This document shows, piece after piece, positions 1 to 7,683 of a stretch of 59,640 bases of DNA. This stretch comes from Crystallibacter degradans (GTDB lineage: Bacteria; Actinomycetota; Actinomycetes; Actinomycetales; Micrococcaceae). A program made the position numbers and the translations under genes. The stretch covers positions 1 to 59,640 of the forward strand of contig NZ_JABBCH010000021.1 of assembly GCF_012952295.1 (NCBI RefSeq). The letters are read 5' to 3'. The stretch's first letter is position 1; every line of letters starts with the position of its first letter. The notes below the pieces were generated by a model that made no database searches, was not told the DNA's origin, and saw only the letters and a program-made list of their open reading frames with translations.

Positions 1-184
1 CGAATCATGAAAATATGTCGAGAATCGTTCCGGAGGAAAAACCAGCCAGATCGCCCAATGTCCGCGCGGAATAAGGAGTCAGCGCTCTCAATACGAACTG
101 ACGGGATTCGAGATAGCGACCGTCCACTGCGCACAACAGGCCACCAACCAAAGCGCCGATGAGCCGGCAGGCGAGGCCGCAGGT

Positions 185-418
185 GTGCATCCGGTGGACC
201 TGCTGCCGATCAGCCCGCGCTCATACGCGGACGAAGACGCCTGGTTCGGGAAAATCGCCAACCCCGAGGGCCGGGGCAAACCGGCCTCGCGGGAGGGCGG
301 GCACGCGCCGGCAGAAGAGCCGGTGTTTAAAGGACTGGCACTGCCGCCGGGCATGCTGACCGGAAACGTGCAAACCGCCGGCCCGACAACCCCGGCACCG
401 GTCGGGAACGTGGACTGA
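185..418 (+). CDS. Hypothetical protein, C-terminal part of an open frame
   Basis: The frame is open from about base 11, and the GTG at 185 is only one possible start. The protein would be about 77 residues, polar and rich in Gly, Pro and Glu, with no domain I recognise. It ends just before the hairpin region that precedes the ParB-like gene, so it may be the tail of a plasmid-backbone gene. No good ribosome site supports this start. Codon use is GC-rich at third positions like its neighbours. Treat as tentative. Confidence 0.3.
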   Translation: MHPVDLLPISPRSYADEDAWFGKIANPEGRGKPASREGGHAPAEEPVFKGLALPPGMLTGNVQTAGPTTPAPVGNVD

Positions 419-445
419 ACCTCTTCCCAGGAAGGGTGAAAGTAA

Positions 446-499
446 GGCTCTGGCCGCGCGGAACATCGTTGGGGGGAATGTGTCCGTGCGGCCAGAGCC
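446..499. repeat. Perfect 12-bp inverted repeat with G-rich loop
   Basis: GGCTCTGGCCGC at 446-457 is exactly reverse-complementary to 488-499. The 30-base loop contains GTTGGGGGGAA. It lies about 80 bases upstream of the ParB-like start and is followed by a second hairpin of similar design. It could be an RNA element, a protein-binding site or a terminator, but no T-tract follows. Confidence 0.6.
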
Positions 500-509
500 A
501 ACAAGAAGC

Positions 510-561
510 TCCGGGGCCGGATAAAACCAGTTTGGGGGAAACCATCATCAACAGCCCCGGA
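510..561. repeat. Second inverted repeat with G-rich loop
   Basis: TCCGGGGC at 510-517 pairs with GCCCCGGA at 554-561. The loop contains GTTTGGGGGAA, much like the loop of the hairpin at 446-499. The right arm ends about 10 bases before the AAGGAGG ribosome site of the ParB-like gene, so folding could affect its translation. The role is an inference. Confidence 0.5.
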
Positions 562-578
562 ACCATCAAGGAGGATAC

Positions 579-824
579 ATGAGTAAGGGGAAACCTTCAT
601 CTTTCACCCCGTACTTCACTGAGGACGACGCCGGACAGGTCCGCGCGGCCTTCCTCGCGGCGGGCCACTGGGAAGGCTACGCCTCCATTTCGGAACTCAT
701 CGAAGCAGCCACCCTGCGCGAAGTCCGCCGGTTGGCACGTAAATACAATCACAACAGGACATGGGAACCTGCCCCGCCCGGAACCCTGCGGCCAGGACAA
801 CGAACACGGGAAGAACAACGATGA
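579..824 (+). CDS. ParB-like ribbon-helix-helix centromere-binding protein
   Basis: An 81-residue basic protein. Residues about 35-55 (a GYxSISELIEAATLREVRRL-type stretch, then KYNHN) match the C-terminal DNA-binding module of small ParB-type partition proteins on actinobacterial plasmids, where a GYRSL..F...AL..EV.RLE..HN pattern is usual. The ATG has a strong AAGGAGG site 6-7 bases upstream. Its TGA overlaps the ATG of the next gene (ATGA), so the two are translationally coupled. No ParA is visible; it may lie left of the window. The family call is by pattern recognition only, so a non-partition regulator of the same fold remains possible. Confidence 0.6.
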   Translation: MSKGKPSSFTPYFTEDDAGQVRAAFLAAGHWEGYASISELIEAATLREVRRLARKYNHNRTWEPAPPGTLRPGQRTREEQR

Positions 825-1066
825 CCGACACCCCCGCCCAACGCAGATTCCTCAAACTCGACGACGTGATGGACATCCTCAACATCTCCCGAGCCCAGAC
901 CTACGCCCTGGTCCGCTCCGGAGACCTCGAAGGAATCCAGATCGGGGGCCGGAACATCTGGCGGGTCGAGGAAACAAAACTCCAGGAATTCATCGACGAG
1001 TCCTACCGCAAGACCGCCCAAGCCATCGCCAAGGGCGAGATCGACGACGAACCGGCAGAAGACTGA
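821..1066 (+). CDS. Helix-turn-helix (excisionase/BldC-type) DNA-binding protein
   Basis: An 81-residue protein starting at the ATG that overlaps the stop of the ParB-like gene. Residues about 11-60 follow the MerR/excisionase-like HTH_17 layout: a helix-turn-helix (LKLDDVMDILNISRAQTYAL), then a short wing with a GxxIWRVEE pattern, then an acidic C-terminus. Such proteins act as small regulators or excisionases. The overlap with the upstream gene and the plasmid setting suggest a role in copy number or partition control rather than phage excision, but that is inferred. An upstream in-frame start at 761 exists and is less likely because it would run deep into the preceding gene. Confidence 0.65.
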   Translation: MTDTPAQRRFLKLDDVMDILNISRAQTYALVRSGDLEGIQIGGRNIWRVEETKLQEFIDESYRKTAQAIAKGEIDDEPAED

Positions 1067-1167
1067 CCCACCACCAGGCCCCACGCAAGAAGACCAGCAA
1101 TCAGGGTGATCAGTAGCGAAGCCGTCAGCCCTCGGCCGGCCACCGGCTTTAGGCCGCTGTCCAACTT

Positions 1168-1180
1168 GGGGGCCGCCCCC
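1168..1180 (+). terminator. Short GC hairpin after the two-gene operon
   Basis: GGGGG, loop CCG, CCCCC, about 100 bases after the HTH gene stop. No T-run follows, so termination is uncertain. Confidence 0.3.
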
Positions 1181-1221
1181 ACTCGGCGGCAAGGGACAGC
1201 AAGCCTCTGCGCTTGTCGCCA

Positions 1222-1258
1222 AGTAGTAGTAGGATTAGTACTACTACTACTACTACTA
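1222..1258. promoter_or_regulatory. CTA-triplet palindrome upstream of kfrA
   Basis: AGTAGTAGTAG (1222-1232) is the exact reverse complement of CTACTACTACT (1241-1251), with an 8-base spacer, and the CTA triplet runs on for six units to 1258. It ends 22 bases before the KfrA ATG. KfrA proteins are known to bind their own promoter, so this is the natural candidate operator or centromere-like site. Confidence 0.6.
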
Positions 1259-1280
1259 TGTTGCGAGGAAGGCTCTCCGA

Positions 1281-1883
1281 ATGGCCGAGACGTCCGTGAA
1301 GGACCGCGTGTACGCCGCCGCGGAGCAGATCAGCGGCGAACGCAATCCCACCGTGTCCAGCGTCCGGCAGGCCGCCGGGGTCTCCAGCGCCGACGCCACC
1401 AGGTTCCTGAAGGAATGGCGGGAGGAGAAAGCCGCGGCCGGTACGCAGATCGCCGCGACGCCGCAGGCTGTCCTGGAACACGCCGCCCGGCTGGCGGGCA
1501 CGGTCTGGGCCGAAGCCGCCAAACTGGCCGATGAACGCCATGCCGGCCTTGAGGCCCAATGGTCACGCGAACGCCAGGAAAAAGACCACGAACTCGCCGA
1601 GCTCGGCGCCGACCTCGACCGGACCGCCGCCGAAAAAGACGCCGTCACCGCCGACCTCACCGCCCAGCTCCAAGCCGCTGCGGCACAGCTGGAAAGTGCC
1701 GAAAAGAACGCCGCAGACGCGCTCAAAGCCGCGGACGCCGCACGCGCCGAAGCCATCCGCCTGAACATCGACCTCTCCGCGGCCGAAGCGCGGGCAGAGA
1801 CCCTCCAGCAGGCCCTCGACGCACTGCTCCAACGCGTCACCCCCGAAGCACAGCAACCACAGGCCGGCGACACAAAGGACTGA
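1281..1883 (+). CDS. kfrA: KfrA-like plasmid DNA-binding coiled-coil protein
   Basis: A 200-residue protein. Residues 1-60 form a helix-turn-helix with the KfrA_N pattern (VYAAAEQISGERNPTVSSVR, then a second helix and FLKEWREEK). Residues about 90-185 are an Ala/Glu/Lys/Leu-rich heptad region that should make a long alpha-helical coiled coil. KfrA proteins of broad-host-range plasmids bind DNA, repress their own promoter and help stable inheritance. The site GGAAGG upstream supports the ATG at 1281. The CTA palindrome directly upstream is the likely binding site. A chromosomal homologue role cannot be excluded, but this gene is typical of plasmid backbones. Confidence 0.8.
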   Translation: MAETSVKDRVYAAAEQISGERNPTVSSVRQAAGVSSADATRFLKEWREEKAAAGTQIAATPQAVLEHAARLAGTVWAEAAKLADERHAGLEAQWSRERQEKDHELAELGADLDRTAAEKDAVTADLTAQLQAAAAQLESAEKNAADALKAADAARAEAIRLNIDLSAAEARAETLQQALDALLQRVTPEAQQPQAGDTKD

Positions 1884-2098
1884 AACAGGCAACCCACCCA
1901 GGGAGGGCGACTCCGCCGCCCCCATGCCAGCCAAAACCCGATCCAGGGACGGCGCCTCGTCGGGGGTGGGTCGAACCCGTTCGGGTGAAGACGTCCCGGG
2001 GGACCGGAGCCCCCCATGCAGCGCCTATCAAAATCCGGCCTACCCTAAAACGTCAGGAGGTCTTGACTTGTGTTTGCTTTGTCACGTTGACTTGACGC

Positions 2099-2506
2099 AT
2101 GACAAACGCGGACACGCACAATCTCCCGCCCGATCTTCGTGAATACATCAAAACTTGGGATGCATACGGGGCGCGGCACATGTGGAACCGGGTGCTCGAG
2201 CTGGGCGGTGACGCGGCGGTGGCGCGGGCAGCGCTCGAAGAACTTCCCGAGGTCGACGCACTTGAAGCACTTGCCGCGAACGCGGCAGCCGTTAACCTCC
2301 TCGTTGGCCGGCGCTGGTACATCATGCAGGAGGCGCGGGAAGCCGGCGCGACGTGGGAAGCGATCGGGAAGGCGCTGGGGATCACCAAACAGGGCGCCCA
2401 GGACTACTATCGCCGCCAGATCGAGAACCAGGAAAAGTACGTCGCGGACCTCCATGATGCCGCCCGGGCGCGAGCCGCACTCGACGGGAACGACGACCCT
2501 CAGTAG
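2099..2506 (+). CDS. Small helix-turn-helix protein of unknown role
   Basis: A 135-residue protein. The stretch at residues about 82-107 (AGATWEAIGKALGITKQGAQ) is a clear sigma-region-4/MarR-like helix-turn-helix seen in many actinobacterial and plasmid hypothetical proteins. The N-terminal half is helical and acidic with no recognised domain. It stands alone, about 215 bases after kfrA, so it probably has its own promoter. A likely DNA-binding regulator, but the target is unknown. Confidence 0.6.
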   Translation: MTNADTHNLPPDLREYIKTWDAYGARHMWNRVLELGGDAAVARAALEELPEVDALEALAANAAAVNLLVGRRWYIMQEAREAGATWEAIGKALGITKQGAQDYYRRQIENQEKYVADLHDAARARAALDGNDDPQ

Positions 2507-2684
2507 CGGACCTACCGTGCGCTGCCCGGTGACGCCCAGGATGAGCTGCGTTCCGACTGGAAGTACCGGACCGGGCCCACGTCGGAAAAGCTGAGGCTCC
2601 GGGTGAAGCGCGTACCGGCTATCTGCGCAAGCAGTAAAGCGCTGGATCGGGCAGCAGGCCAATAACCTGCGGGAGTAACCAGCT
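2507..2684 (+). other. Possible coding remnant
   Basis: After the HTH gene one frame stays open for about 50 codons (R-T-Y-R-A-L-P-G-D then DELRSDWKYRTG) with no start codon or ribosome site. It looks like a leftover piece of a gene, perhaps the tail of a longer relative of the upstream protein. No function is proposed. Confidence 0.25.
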
Positions 2685-3188
2685 TCAAAAGCTTCCGGCC
2701 ACAAAGAGCCAGGCCGGCGCACGATCCCTTTTGGCGAGGGGAAACAGGAAGGCCCGCACGCGGCGGGCCTTCCGCCTTGAACCTCTTAGCTCTTGGTTAT
2801 CCGCGCCGGGTCTGCCCGCGGCCGGCCAGGACCGGCCGGCGTGTTCGGCCACCTCGAACCAGATCTTGTCCTCAAGAGTGAGCGCGTTGGCCCTGATGGC
2901 CTCAATAACTTCGATTGGCGTCGTCGTTGTCATGATGATGCGATTGATGACCACGGCAGATGCGGTCCGCTGTGCCAGGAACTCCAGCTGCTCTACCGTG
3001 ACATCCCGGCGTTCGGTGATCACGAGCTGAACCTGTTCGTGCAGCCCGGGCTGGTTCAGGATCGCAGCCAGCACCGCGGGGTCCACAATCGGCCGGGTGA
3101 TCACGGCGATCTGGGCGCGCCAGTCTCCCTCCAAAGCGCGTTGCTCGCTTCGGGCGGCGTCGTAGAAACCCCACCGGTTGTCACTCAT
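2685..3188 (-). CDS. Hypothetical protein with HEAT-like/helical N-terminus
   Basis: A 167-residue protein with no confident domain. Its first 110 residues alternate short hydrophobic helices (AVLAAILNQPGLHEQVQLVI; VEQLEFLAQRTASAVVINRI), as in leucine-rich or HEAT-like variant repeats of actinobacterial proteins. The last 45 residues are Arg-rich and low in order, so the true stop region may be extended. The ATG overlaps the stop of a small upstream frame (ATGA), which argues that this start is used. It converges on the plus-strand backbone genes. Confidence 0.5.
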   Translation of the reverse strand: MSDNRWGFYDAARSEQRALEGDWRAQIAVITRPIVDPAVLAAILNQPGLHEQVQLVITERRDVTVEQLEFLAQRTASAVVINRIIMTTTTPIEVIEAIRANALTLEDKIWFEVAEHAGRSWPAAGRPGADNQELRGSRRKARRVRAFLFPLAKRDRAPAWLFVAGSF

Positions 3189-3381
3189 CGCAGACCCGCG
3201 TCAGGTGCCAGCCTTCCCAACCGGGATGCTTCCGCAACCTGGCTTCGTCCAGGGGATCTATAGCGGCGGTATGCCAGGAACGCGCGGTAAGTTGCTTGAT
3301 CACTGATGGCGCCCGCACATCAGAACGACTCTCCCGGAGGGGCAGGACTCGCCGGGCACTTTCTGTGGACGGTTTATCCAC
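3181..3381 (-). CDS. Small hypothetical protein coupled to the next gene
   Basis: A 66-codon frame whose TGA overlaps the ATG of the downstream 167-residue gene. Its C-terminus (LRKHPGWEGWHLTRVCDE) looks protein-like rather than random, with Trp, Cys and charged residues. The start is unclear: the frame may begin at an internal GTG/ATG nearer 3300. Stop/start coupling is the main evidence. Unknown function. Confidence 0.35.
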   Translation of the reverse strand: MDKPSTESARRVLPLRESRSDVRAPSVIKQLTARSWHTAAIDPLDEARLRKHPGWEGWHLTRVCDE

Positions 3382-3521
3382 TGTCCGGCGAGCCTTTGCA
3401 CCTATACGAGGGCGGTCGGTGTGGACACTCTGTGGAGGGGTGGTTTAGTGCGGGAAAGCGCAGGGCGGGCCTTTGTGCTGGCGGGCCTAGGATTGTTCCT
3501 CCCTAATGAGAGGAGCCGCCC

Positions 3522-3653
3522 GTGTCCCTGGACCAGGACCGCCGCAATAATTCGTACCGGCTGCAGGTCGCCGGTGTATGGATCGGCGGTGCGGGACTTG
3601 TCGTTGCCCTGTTCCGGGCCGTCTTCGACCTTTGGAACGCCGCTGGGCGTTGA
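3522..3653 (+). CDS. 43-residue small membrane protein
   Basis: GTG start with an AGAGGAG ribosome site 6 bases upstream, then 43 codons to TGA. The N-terminus is polar (SLDQDRRNNSYR) and residues about 15-37 form one hydrophobic helix (GVWIGGAGLVVALFRAVFDLW), long enough to cross the membrane once. It resembles the small single-span proteins common on actinobacterial plasmids. No family is recognised. Confidence 0.45.
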   Translation: MSLDQDRRNNSYRLQVAGVWIGGAGLVVALFRAVFDLWNAAGR

Positions 3654-4244
3654 CGGAGGATGCCGTTTTTTGGAAAACTCCAGACGCAAGCGCTACATCG
3701 TTGTCTTGAGCAAATCTTGAGATAATCCTGCGGCAGTCTTGAGCTGGTTCGGTCACGCTTGGAGCAGCAGATGGCGAGAGTTGAAGCCGGAGTCCAGCTA
3801 CTGGGGAGTGCACGGACTGTCAGCGGCCGGCTCGTCTCGGCTCATCGGGTGCGGGGCACGGGCAGGACTTTGGGGAGGCCTGCCGGCCCCGGCACTCGGA
3901 TTCAAGCTGTGGGCACCGACCACACGTGACCTGTACGGACTCATTGCAAGCGGAACCACCTGAACCCGATCCTGCAGAGCGTTCTGAGCTCGAGTGAGAG
4001 CTGACCAACAGCGTCATCTGTGCAGTTATTGGTTTTCTAGCCATGACATAGATGCGCAGTTTGTGGACGTAACGTCGGACCGAACGCTGGCTCTTCCGTA
4101 TCCAGCAGCGAGGGTTTGAACATTGCCGCAGTCGGGATCTGGTGGAACGTTGCCGGAAACTTCCTCCAAGGGCAGCTTGCTGTTTATGTTCGGCCGCAGA
4201 TTTGAAGCTGCAATCAGTTGGTTGGTTTCCCTGTTCGGGGCTGG
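3654..4244. other. Gene-free stretch
   Basis: I see no supportable gene here. Open frames on both strands (for example a 267-codon minus-strand frame across 3820-4623) lack ribosome sites and look like chance frames in GC-rich DNA. This is the boundary between plasmid backbone and the sulfur cluster. Confidence 0.4.
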
Positions 4245-5042
4245 TTAGCGGAGGGGGCGTGATGGTGCTGGATGTTGCGGTTTTGTGGCTGTATACCACT
4301 GGGTGAAGAAGGCGATGATCAGGGCGATCTCGATTAGATCGCCCCCGTAGTACATCAGTAGTCCGCTCCTCTCTGCGTCCAAGGGCGACGTTCCCGGTGG
4401 AGGGTGAATGTAGATGTACTTGGCAAGGATCGAATGAGCGGCGACCACGAGAATGAGCACAGTCATTCGGAGCCGGAAACTTGCCCGGTGCGGTGCGGGG
4501 TCGATACTGACGATCGAAACAGTGAAGAGATATCCAGCTGCAAAGAAGTGGGCCAAAAGCAGGTAATGCAGTATTGGGTTGGCAAGCATTGCCTGGCTGA
4601 GCGGGGTGGTGTAGAGCACCCACAGCGAGCCGACGTTAAGGGCCGCAGCCGGGATCGGATGGGTCAGGAACCGGGCCAGACGGCTGTTGAGGAGATGCGA
4701 CAGGCGGCGGGCGGACTCGACATGGATGGTGCGAAGAGCCAGGGTGATGGGGGCGGAGAGCGCGAGAAGCAGCGGGGCGAGCATTCCGGCCAGCAGGTGG
4801 GCGGCCATGTGTGCGGCAAAATCGGTGTGGGCGCGTTCTGCGAGGTGCCCGGCGAGCGTTGCCGCGATCACTGCCAGTCCGAGCAGCCAAAGAAGGCTGC
4901 GGTGGGCCGGCCAGGTCCTGTTGCCGCGGCGGTTCTCGGATAAAGCAGCCCCGAGGTACAACAAGGCCGCAAGGCCGAGCGGGATGAGCAACAACATACC
5001 CGGATCGAGAGTAATTTGTCCGTGTCCCTTGTGCCCGTCCAT
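4245..5042 (-). CDS. CtaG-like cytochrome c oxidase assembly membrane protein
   Basis: A 265-residue polytopic protein with about six or seven hydrophobic segments. The pattern HMAAHLLAGMLAPLLLALSAPITLALR and a later LLAHFFAAGYLF / YYGGDLIEIAL matches the caa3_CtaG family (PF09678). Family members help assemble heme-copper oxidases, probably by handling copper at the outer membrane face, and His residues in these helices are the expected ligands. Its ATG is only three bases after the stop of the DUF2243 gene, so both belong to one operon. Placement beside sulfide genes suggests a link to oxidase protection or replacement, which is inferred. Confidence 0.8.
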   Translation of the reverse strand: MDGHKGHGQITLDPGMLLLIPLGLAALLYLGAALSENRRGNRTWPAHRSLLWLLGLAVIAATLAGHLAERAHTDFAAHMAAHLLAGMLAPLLLALSAPITLALRTIHVESARRLSHLLNSRLARFLTHPIPAAALNVGSLWVLYTTPLSQAMLANPILHYLLLAHFFAAGYLFTVSIVSIDPAPHRASFRLRMTVLILVVAAHSILAKYIYIHPPPGTSPLDAERSGLLMYYGGDLIEIALIIAFFTQWYTATKPQHPAPSRPLR

Positions 5043-5045
5043 GCC

Positions 5046-5525
5046 CTAGCCACCCGTGCGGTGGCGGCGGAGCGCTACCGCCGTCAGCAATATGCCTGCG
5101 GTGAGAAGGGCTAGACCGAAGGCGTTCCAAGCGAGGTCGTAGGGGAGAATCTCAACGTCGTAGCGCACTTGGTGCAGGCGCAGGACCTTGTGATCGATGA
5201 TGCCGTCCCAAAGTTGGAATGCCCCCAGGCCGATGAAGAATCCGGCCCATGCCGTAATGGGGGAGAACGAGTTCCGGCGCCGTGCGTCTGCCAGCAGGAA
5301 GAAGCCTGCAACGAGAGCGACGAGTTCAGCGGCGTGCAGCAGGCCGTCGGAGAGCAGGCCTATCTGCAGCGTGGCGTTGTCATAGAAGTGATGCCAGGCG
5401 AGTACTTGATGAAACACGATTTCATCGACCCCGGCCATCACCGCGAGACCAATGAGAAACGTTGACCAGTATGACTTGTTGCGCAATACCGACGCTCGGT
5501 CGGTGCCCGAGGTGGGCGGTGTCAT
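5046..5525 (-). CDS. DUF2243 family membrane protein
   Basis: A 159-residue protein with four hydrophobic helices. The conserved stretch GVDEIVFHQVLAWHHFYD and later GAFQLWDGIIDHKVLRLHQ is diagnostic of DUF2243 as I know it. I chose the ATG at 5525 because AGGGGAG lies 6 bases upstream, inside the slightly longer frame that starts at 5543. The His- and Asp-rich motifs suggest metal or heme contact, but the function is unknown. In actinobacteria this gene is often next to the CtaG-like gene, as here, which suggests a shared role in respiratory copper/heme biology. Confidence 0.8.
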   Translation of the reverse strand: MTPPTSGTDRASVLRNKSYWSTFLIGLAVMAGVDEIVFHQVLAWHHFYDNATLQIGLLSDGLLHAAELVALVAGFFLLADARRRNSFSPITAWAGFFIGLGAFQLWDGIIDHKVLRLHQVRYDVEILPYDLAWNAFGLALLTAGILLTAVALRRHRTGG

Positions 5526-5610
5526 TGTGTTCTCCCCTTTCATTTCCCCGGAACAGGTGTGCCGTTACCAGCGGTTACGGTCCCTCCGCGGGGGTTTGTT
5601 CGGCTAACGC

Positions 5611-6018
5611 CTATCGGGAGAGGGTCTTCAAGGCCGCTGTCAGCCGGCTGTCCGCGTCGTCGGCCACCTCGCGGACGGCCTCGCTGTCGGCAAGCTGGAC
5701 CATGGTTTGGGGGTCGACGGTTTCCACCGTGGTCTCCGAGGCGTCGGGGGCGCGGCGGACGACGACGTTGCACGGCAGCAGCGCGCCGAGCTGGGGCTCG
5801 GCGGTAATGCCGCGCTGGGCAAGTTGGGGGTTGCAAGCGCCCAGGATGATGTAGTCACCGATCTGATCGCCGGCGTCCTGACCGAGCTTCTGGGTGAAGG
5901 TGGCACGGACGTCGATTTCGGTGAGGACGCCGAAGCCTTGGCCGGCCAGGGCTTCACGGGTGCGGGCGACGGCGTCGTCCCAGGCGAGCGGGACCGTGAT
6001 GGAGTGTGTGTAGGCCAT
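5611..6018 (-). CDS. DUF302 family protein
   Basis: A 135-residue soluble protein with the DUF302 layout: a start region WDDAVARTREALAGQGFGVLTEIDV, a middle LGACNPQLAQRGI, and an end LLPCNVVVRR. The Cys in GACNP and LPCN are typical and could bind a metal or sulfane sulfur. The gene begins 21 bases after the stop of the metallo-hydrolase/rhodanese gene, so it is co-transcribed with it. DUF302 genes recur in sulfide and arsenic clusters. The biochemical role is unknown. Confidence 0.8.
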   Translation of the reverse strand: MAYTHSITVPLAWDDAVARTREALAGQGFGVLTEIDVRATFTQKLGQDAGDQIGDYIILGACNPQLAQRGITAEPQLGALLPCNVVVRRAPDASETTVETVDPQTMVQLADSEAVREVADDADSRLTAALKTLSR

Positions 6019-6039
6019 GTTGTTCCTTCCGGTTGAGGC

Positions 6040-7398
6040 TCAGTGCCGGTTATCTGCCAGGTTAAGTCCGGCTTTCTCCGCATCGTTGAACTTGGCGTCA
6101 ATGTGGACGACGTCGTGGCCGGCGCGCTGCAGCAGGCTCGCCGCGACGGACGCGCGGTAGCCCGAGCCGCAGTGCACCCACAGCCGTCCGGCGGGCACTT
6201 CCCCCATACGCCGGAGCAGTTCGTGGAGCGGGATGTTGACCGCTCCTTCGATGCGGGAGTCCTCGAATTCGTCGGTGCGGCGGACGTCGAGGATGGTGTC
6301 CTGGGCAGGTTTGTGCAGTACTTCGTCCCATACGACGCTGTCGTAAGAGGAGGTGGCTGCCGTCGGTGCCAGGTCGGCCGGTCCGGTGCCGATGGCAGCG
6401 TCGGGGTTGTCGATGCCGATGCGCGAGAGGTCCCGGATGGCGTTTTCGACGTCCTGGCGTTCTCCAACGAGGGTCAGCTGTTCGTCCCAGGGCAGGACCC
6501 ATCCGAGGAAGGCGGTGAATTTCGTGCCGTCGCCGTACTCGAAGCTGACGCTGCCGCTGAGGTGGTTGCTGGCAAAGGCGACCCGGTTCCGCAGGTCCAC
6601 GACCCACTCGCCCTGCTGCAGCCGGGAGCCTAGTTCGTCCGGGTCCAGGGAGGCGGGCACGTCCAGGTTCGGCGGGGTGGGGCCGGCCATGTTGATTGGC
6701 GCCATGTGGGCGTAGTAGGAGGGGTACGCGGTGAGGTTGTCGATGAGCTCGCGGACGAAGTGGTCTTCATCCTCATCGGTCAGGGCGTGGTTGTCCCGCA
6801 ACTGCTCGCCGATGGTGGAGGAGTCCGCACCGCTGGCCGGACCTGAGGAGCAGAACGACCCGAAGCCGTGCGTGGGGTAGAGTCCCGCGTCTTCTTTTGT
6901 TTCGTGGACGAGCCGCCGCACCGAGGCGTACTGGTGGCGGGTGAGCGGGACGGTGTCCTCTTCGCTGACCAGGTCGGTGCGGCCTACCGAGCCGTAGAGC
7001 AGGCTGCCGCCGGAGAACACCGCCTGCCGGTCGCCGTGCGTGACGATGTAGGACAGGTGGTGGTGGGTGTGCCCGGGGGTGGCGACAGCTTTGAGGGTCA
7101 GCTTCCCGACCTGGACCGTTTCCCCGTCCGAGATCGGCTGGTGGCTGTAGGGGACGTCGTCGGCCGCGTTGACCAGGTACACCGCGTCGTGGTCCTTGGA
7201 CAGCTGCAGCCCGCCGGTGACGTAGTCATTGTGGATGTGGGTCTCGGCGACGTGGGTGATCCTCACACCGGCGTCCGCGACGGCTTTCTCCACCCGGTCG
7301 GTGTCCCGCTGCGGGTCGATGACCACACCGGCCACGCCGTCGTGGACCAGATAGGTGCGGTCGCCGAGCTGGGGGGTTTCGATCGTGATGACTTCCAT
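6040..7398 (-). CDS. MBL-fold/rhodanese fusion, persulfide dioxygenase-sulfurtransferase-like
   Basis: A 452-residue protein. Residues 1-240 are a metallo-beta-lactamase fold of the ETHE1/CstB type, with THIHND at 53-58 and GHTHHH further on. Residues about 255-345 and 360-450 are two rhodanese-like domains. The first lacks an active Cys and the second has HCGSGYR. CstB-type enzymes turn thiol persulfides into thiosulfate. One oddity: the TGD of ETHE1, whose Asp binds iron, reads SGGS here, so a metal ligand seems to be missing. A CstR-type operator lies 65 bases upstream, and DUF302 follows in the same operon. A GGAGGA site supports the ATG. Confidence 0.8.
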   Translation of the reverse strand: MEVITIETPQLGDRTYLVHDGVAGVVIDPQRDTDRVEKAVADAGVRITHVAETHIHNDYVTGGLQLSKDHDAVYLVNAADDVPYSHQPISDGETVQVGKLTLKAVATPGHTHHHLSYIVTHGDRQAVFSGGSLLYGSVGRTDLVSEEDTVPLTRHQYASVRRLVHETKEDAGLYPTHGFGSFCSSGPASGADSSTIGEQLRDNHALTDEDEDHFVRELIDNLTAYPSYYAHMAPINMAGPTPPNLDVPASLDPDELGSRLQQGEWVVDLRNRVAFASNHLSGSVSFEYGDGTKFTAFLGWVLPWDEQLTLVGERQDVENAIRDLSRIGIDNPDAAIGTGPADLAPTAATSSYDSVVWDEVLHKPAQDTILDVRRTDEFEDSRIEGAVNIPLHELLRRMGEVPAGRLWVHCGSGYRASVAASLLQRAGHDVVHIDAKFNDAEKAGLNLADNRH

Positions 7399-7462
7399 GG
7401 CCGGATTCCTCCTTGATGGCGGTTGATCTGATTCCCACGTTACCGCCCCGGACTCCCGCCCG

Positions 7463-7478
7463 GTACCCCCAGGGGTGT
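7463..7478. promoter_or_regulatory. Candidate CstR operator, degenerate
   Basis: GTACCCCCAGGGGTGT is a near-palindrome matching the ATACCC-N4-GGGTAT sites at the cstR promoter. It is upstream of the MBL/rhodanese gene on the minus strand. The match is weaker than the other sites. Confidence 0.5.
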
Positions 7479-7683
7479 CTTCACCGGGGGGCGGCCCCTG
7501 GCTGTGCAGGAGGCCGGCCGCAGGAGCAGGACAGCGCCGGCTTCGGCGAGAAGCGGGTCAGGCCGGTGATCCCGAGGGCGTCCGACGAGTTGACGTAGAA
7601 AGACAGTCATCACCGCGCTAAGCCGTCAGATGCGCCGCTGATTGGTTTTTGCCCGGAATCCACGATGTCTGCGTGCGCGGGGG

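Noticed and set aside
1241-1258. CTA repeats as a CRISPR array
   Set aside because: The unit is three bases without spacers and is part of a palindrome before kfrA.
3820-4623. Minus-strand frame of 267 codons
   Set aside because: No domain or ribosome site, and the part from 4245 overlaps CtaG in another frame.
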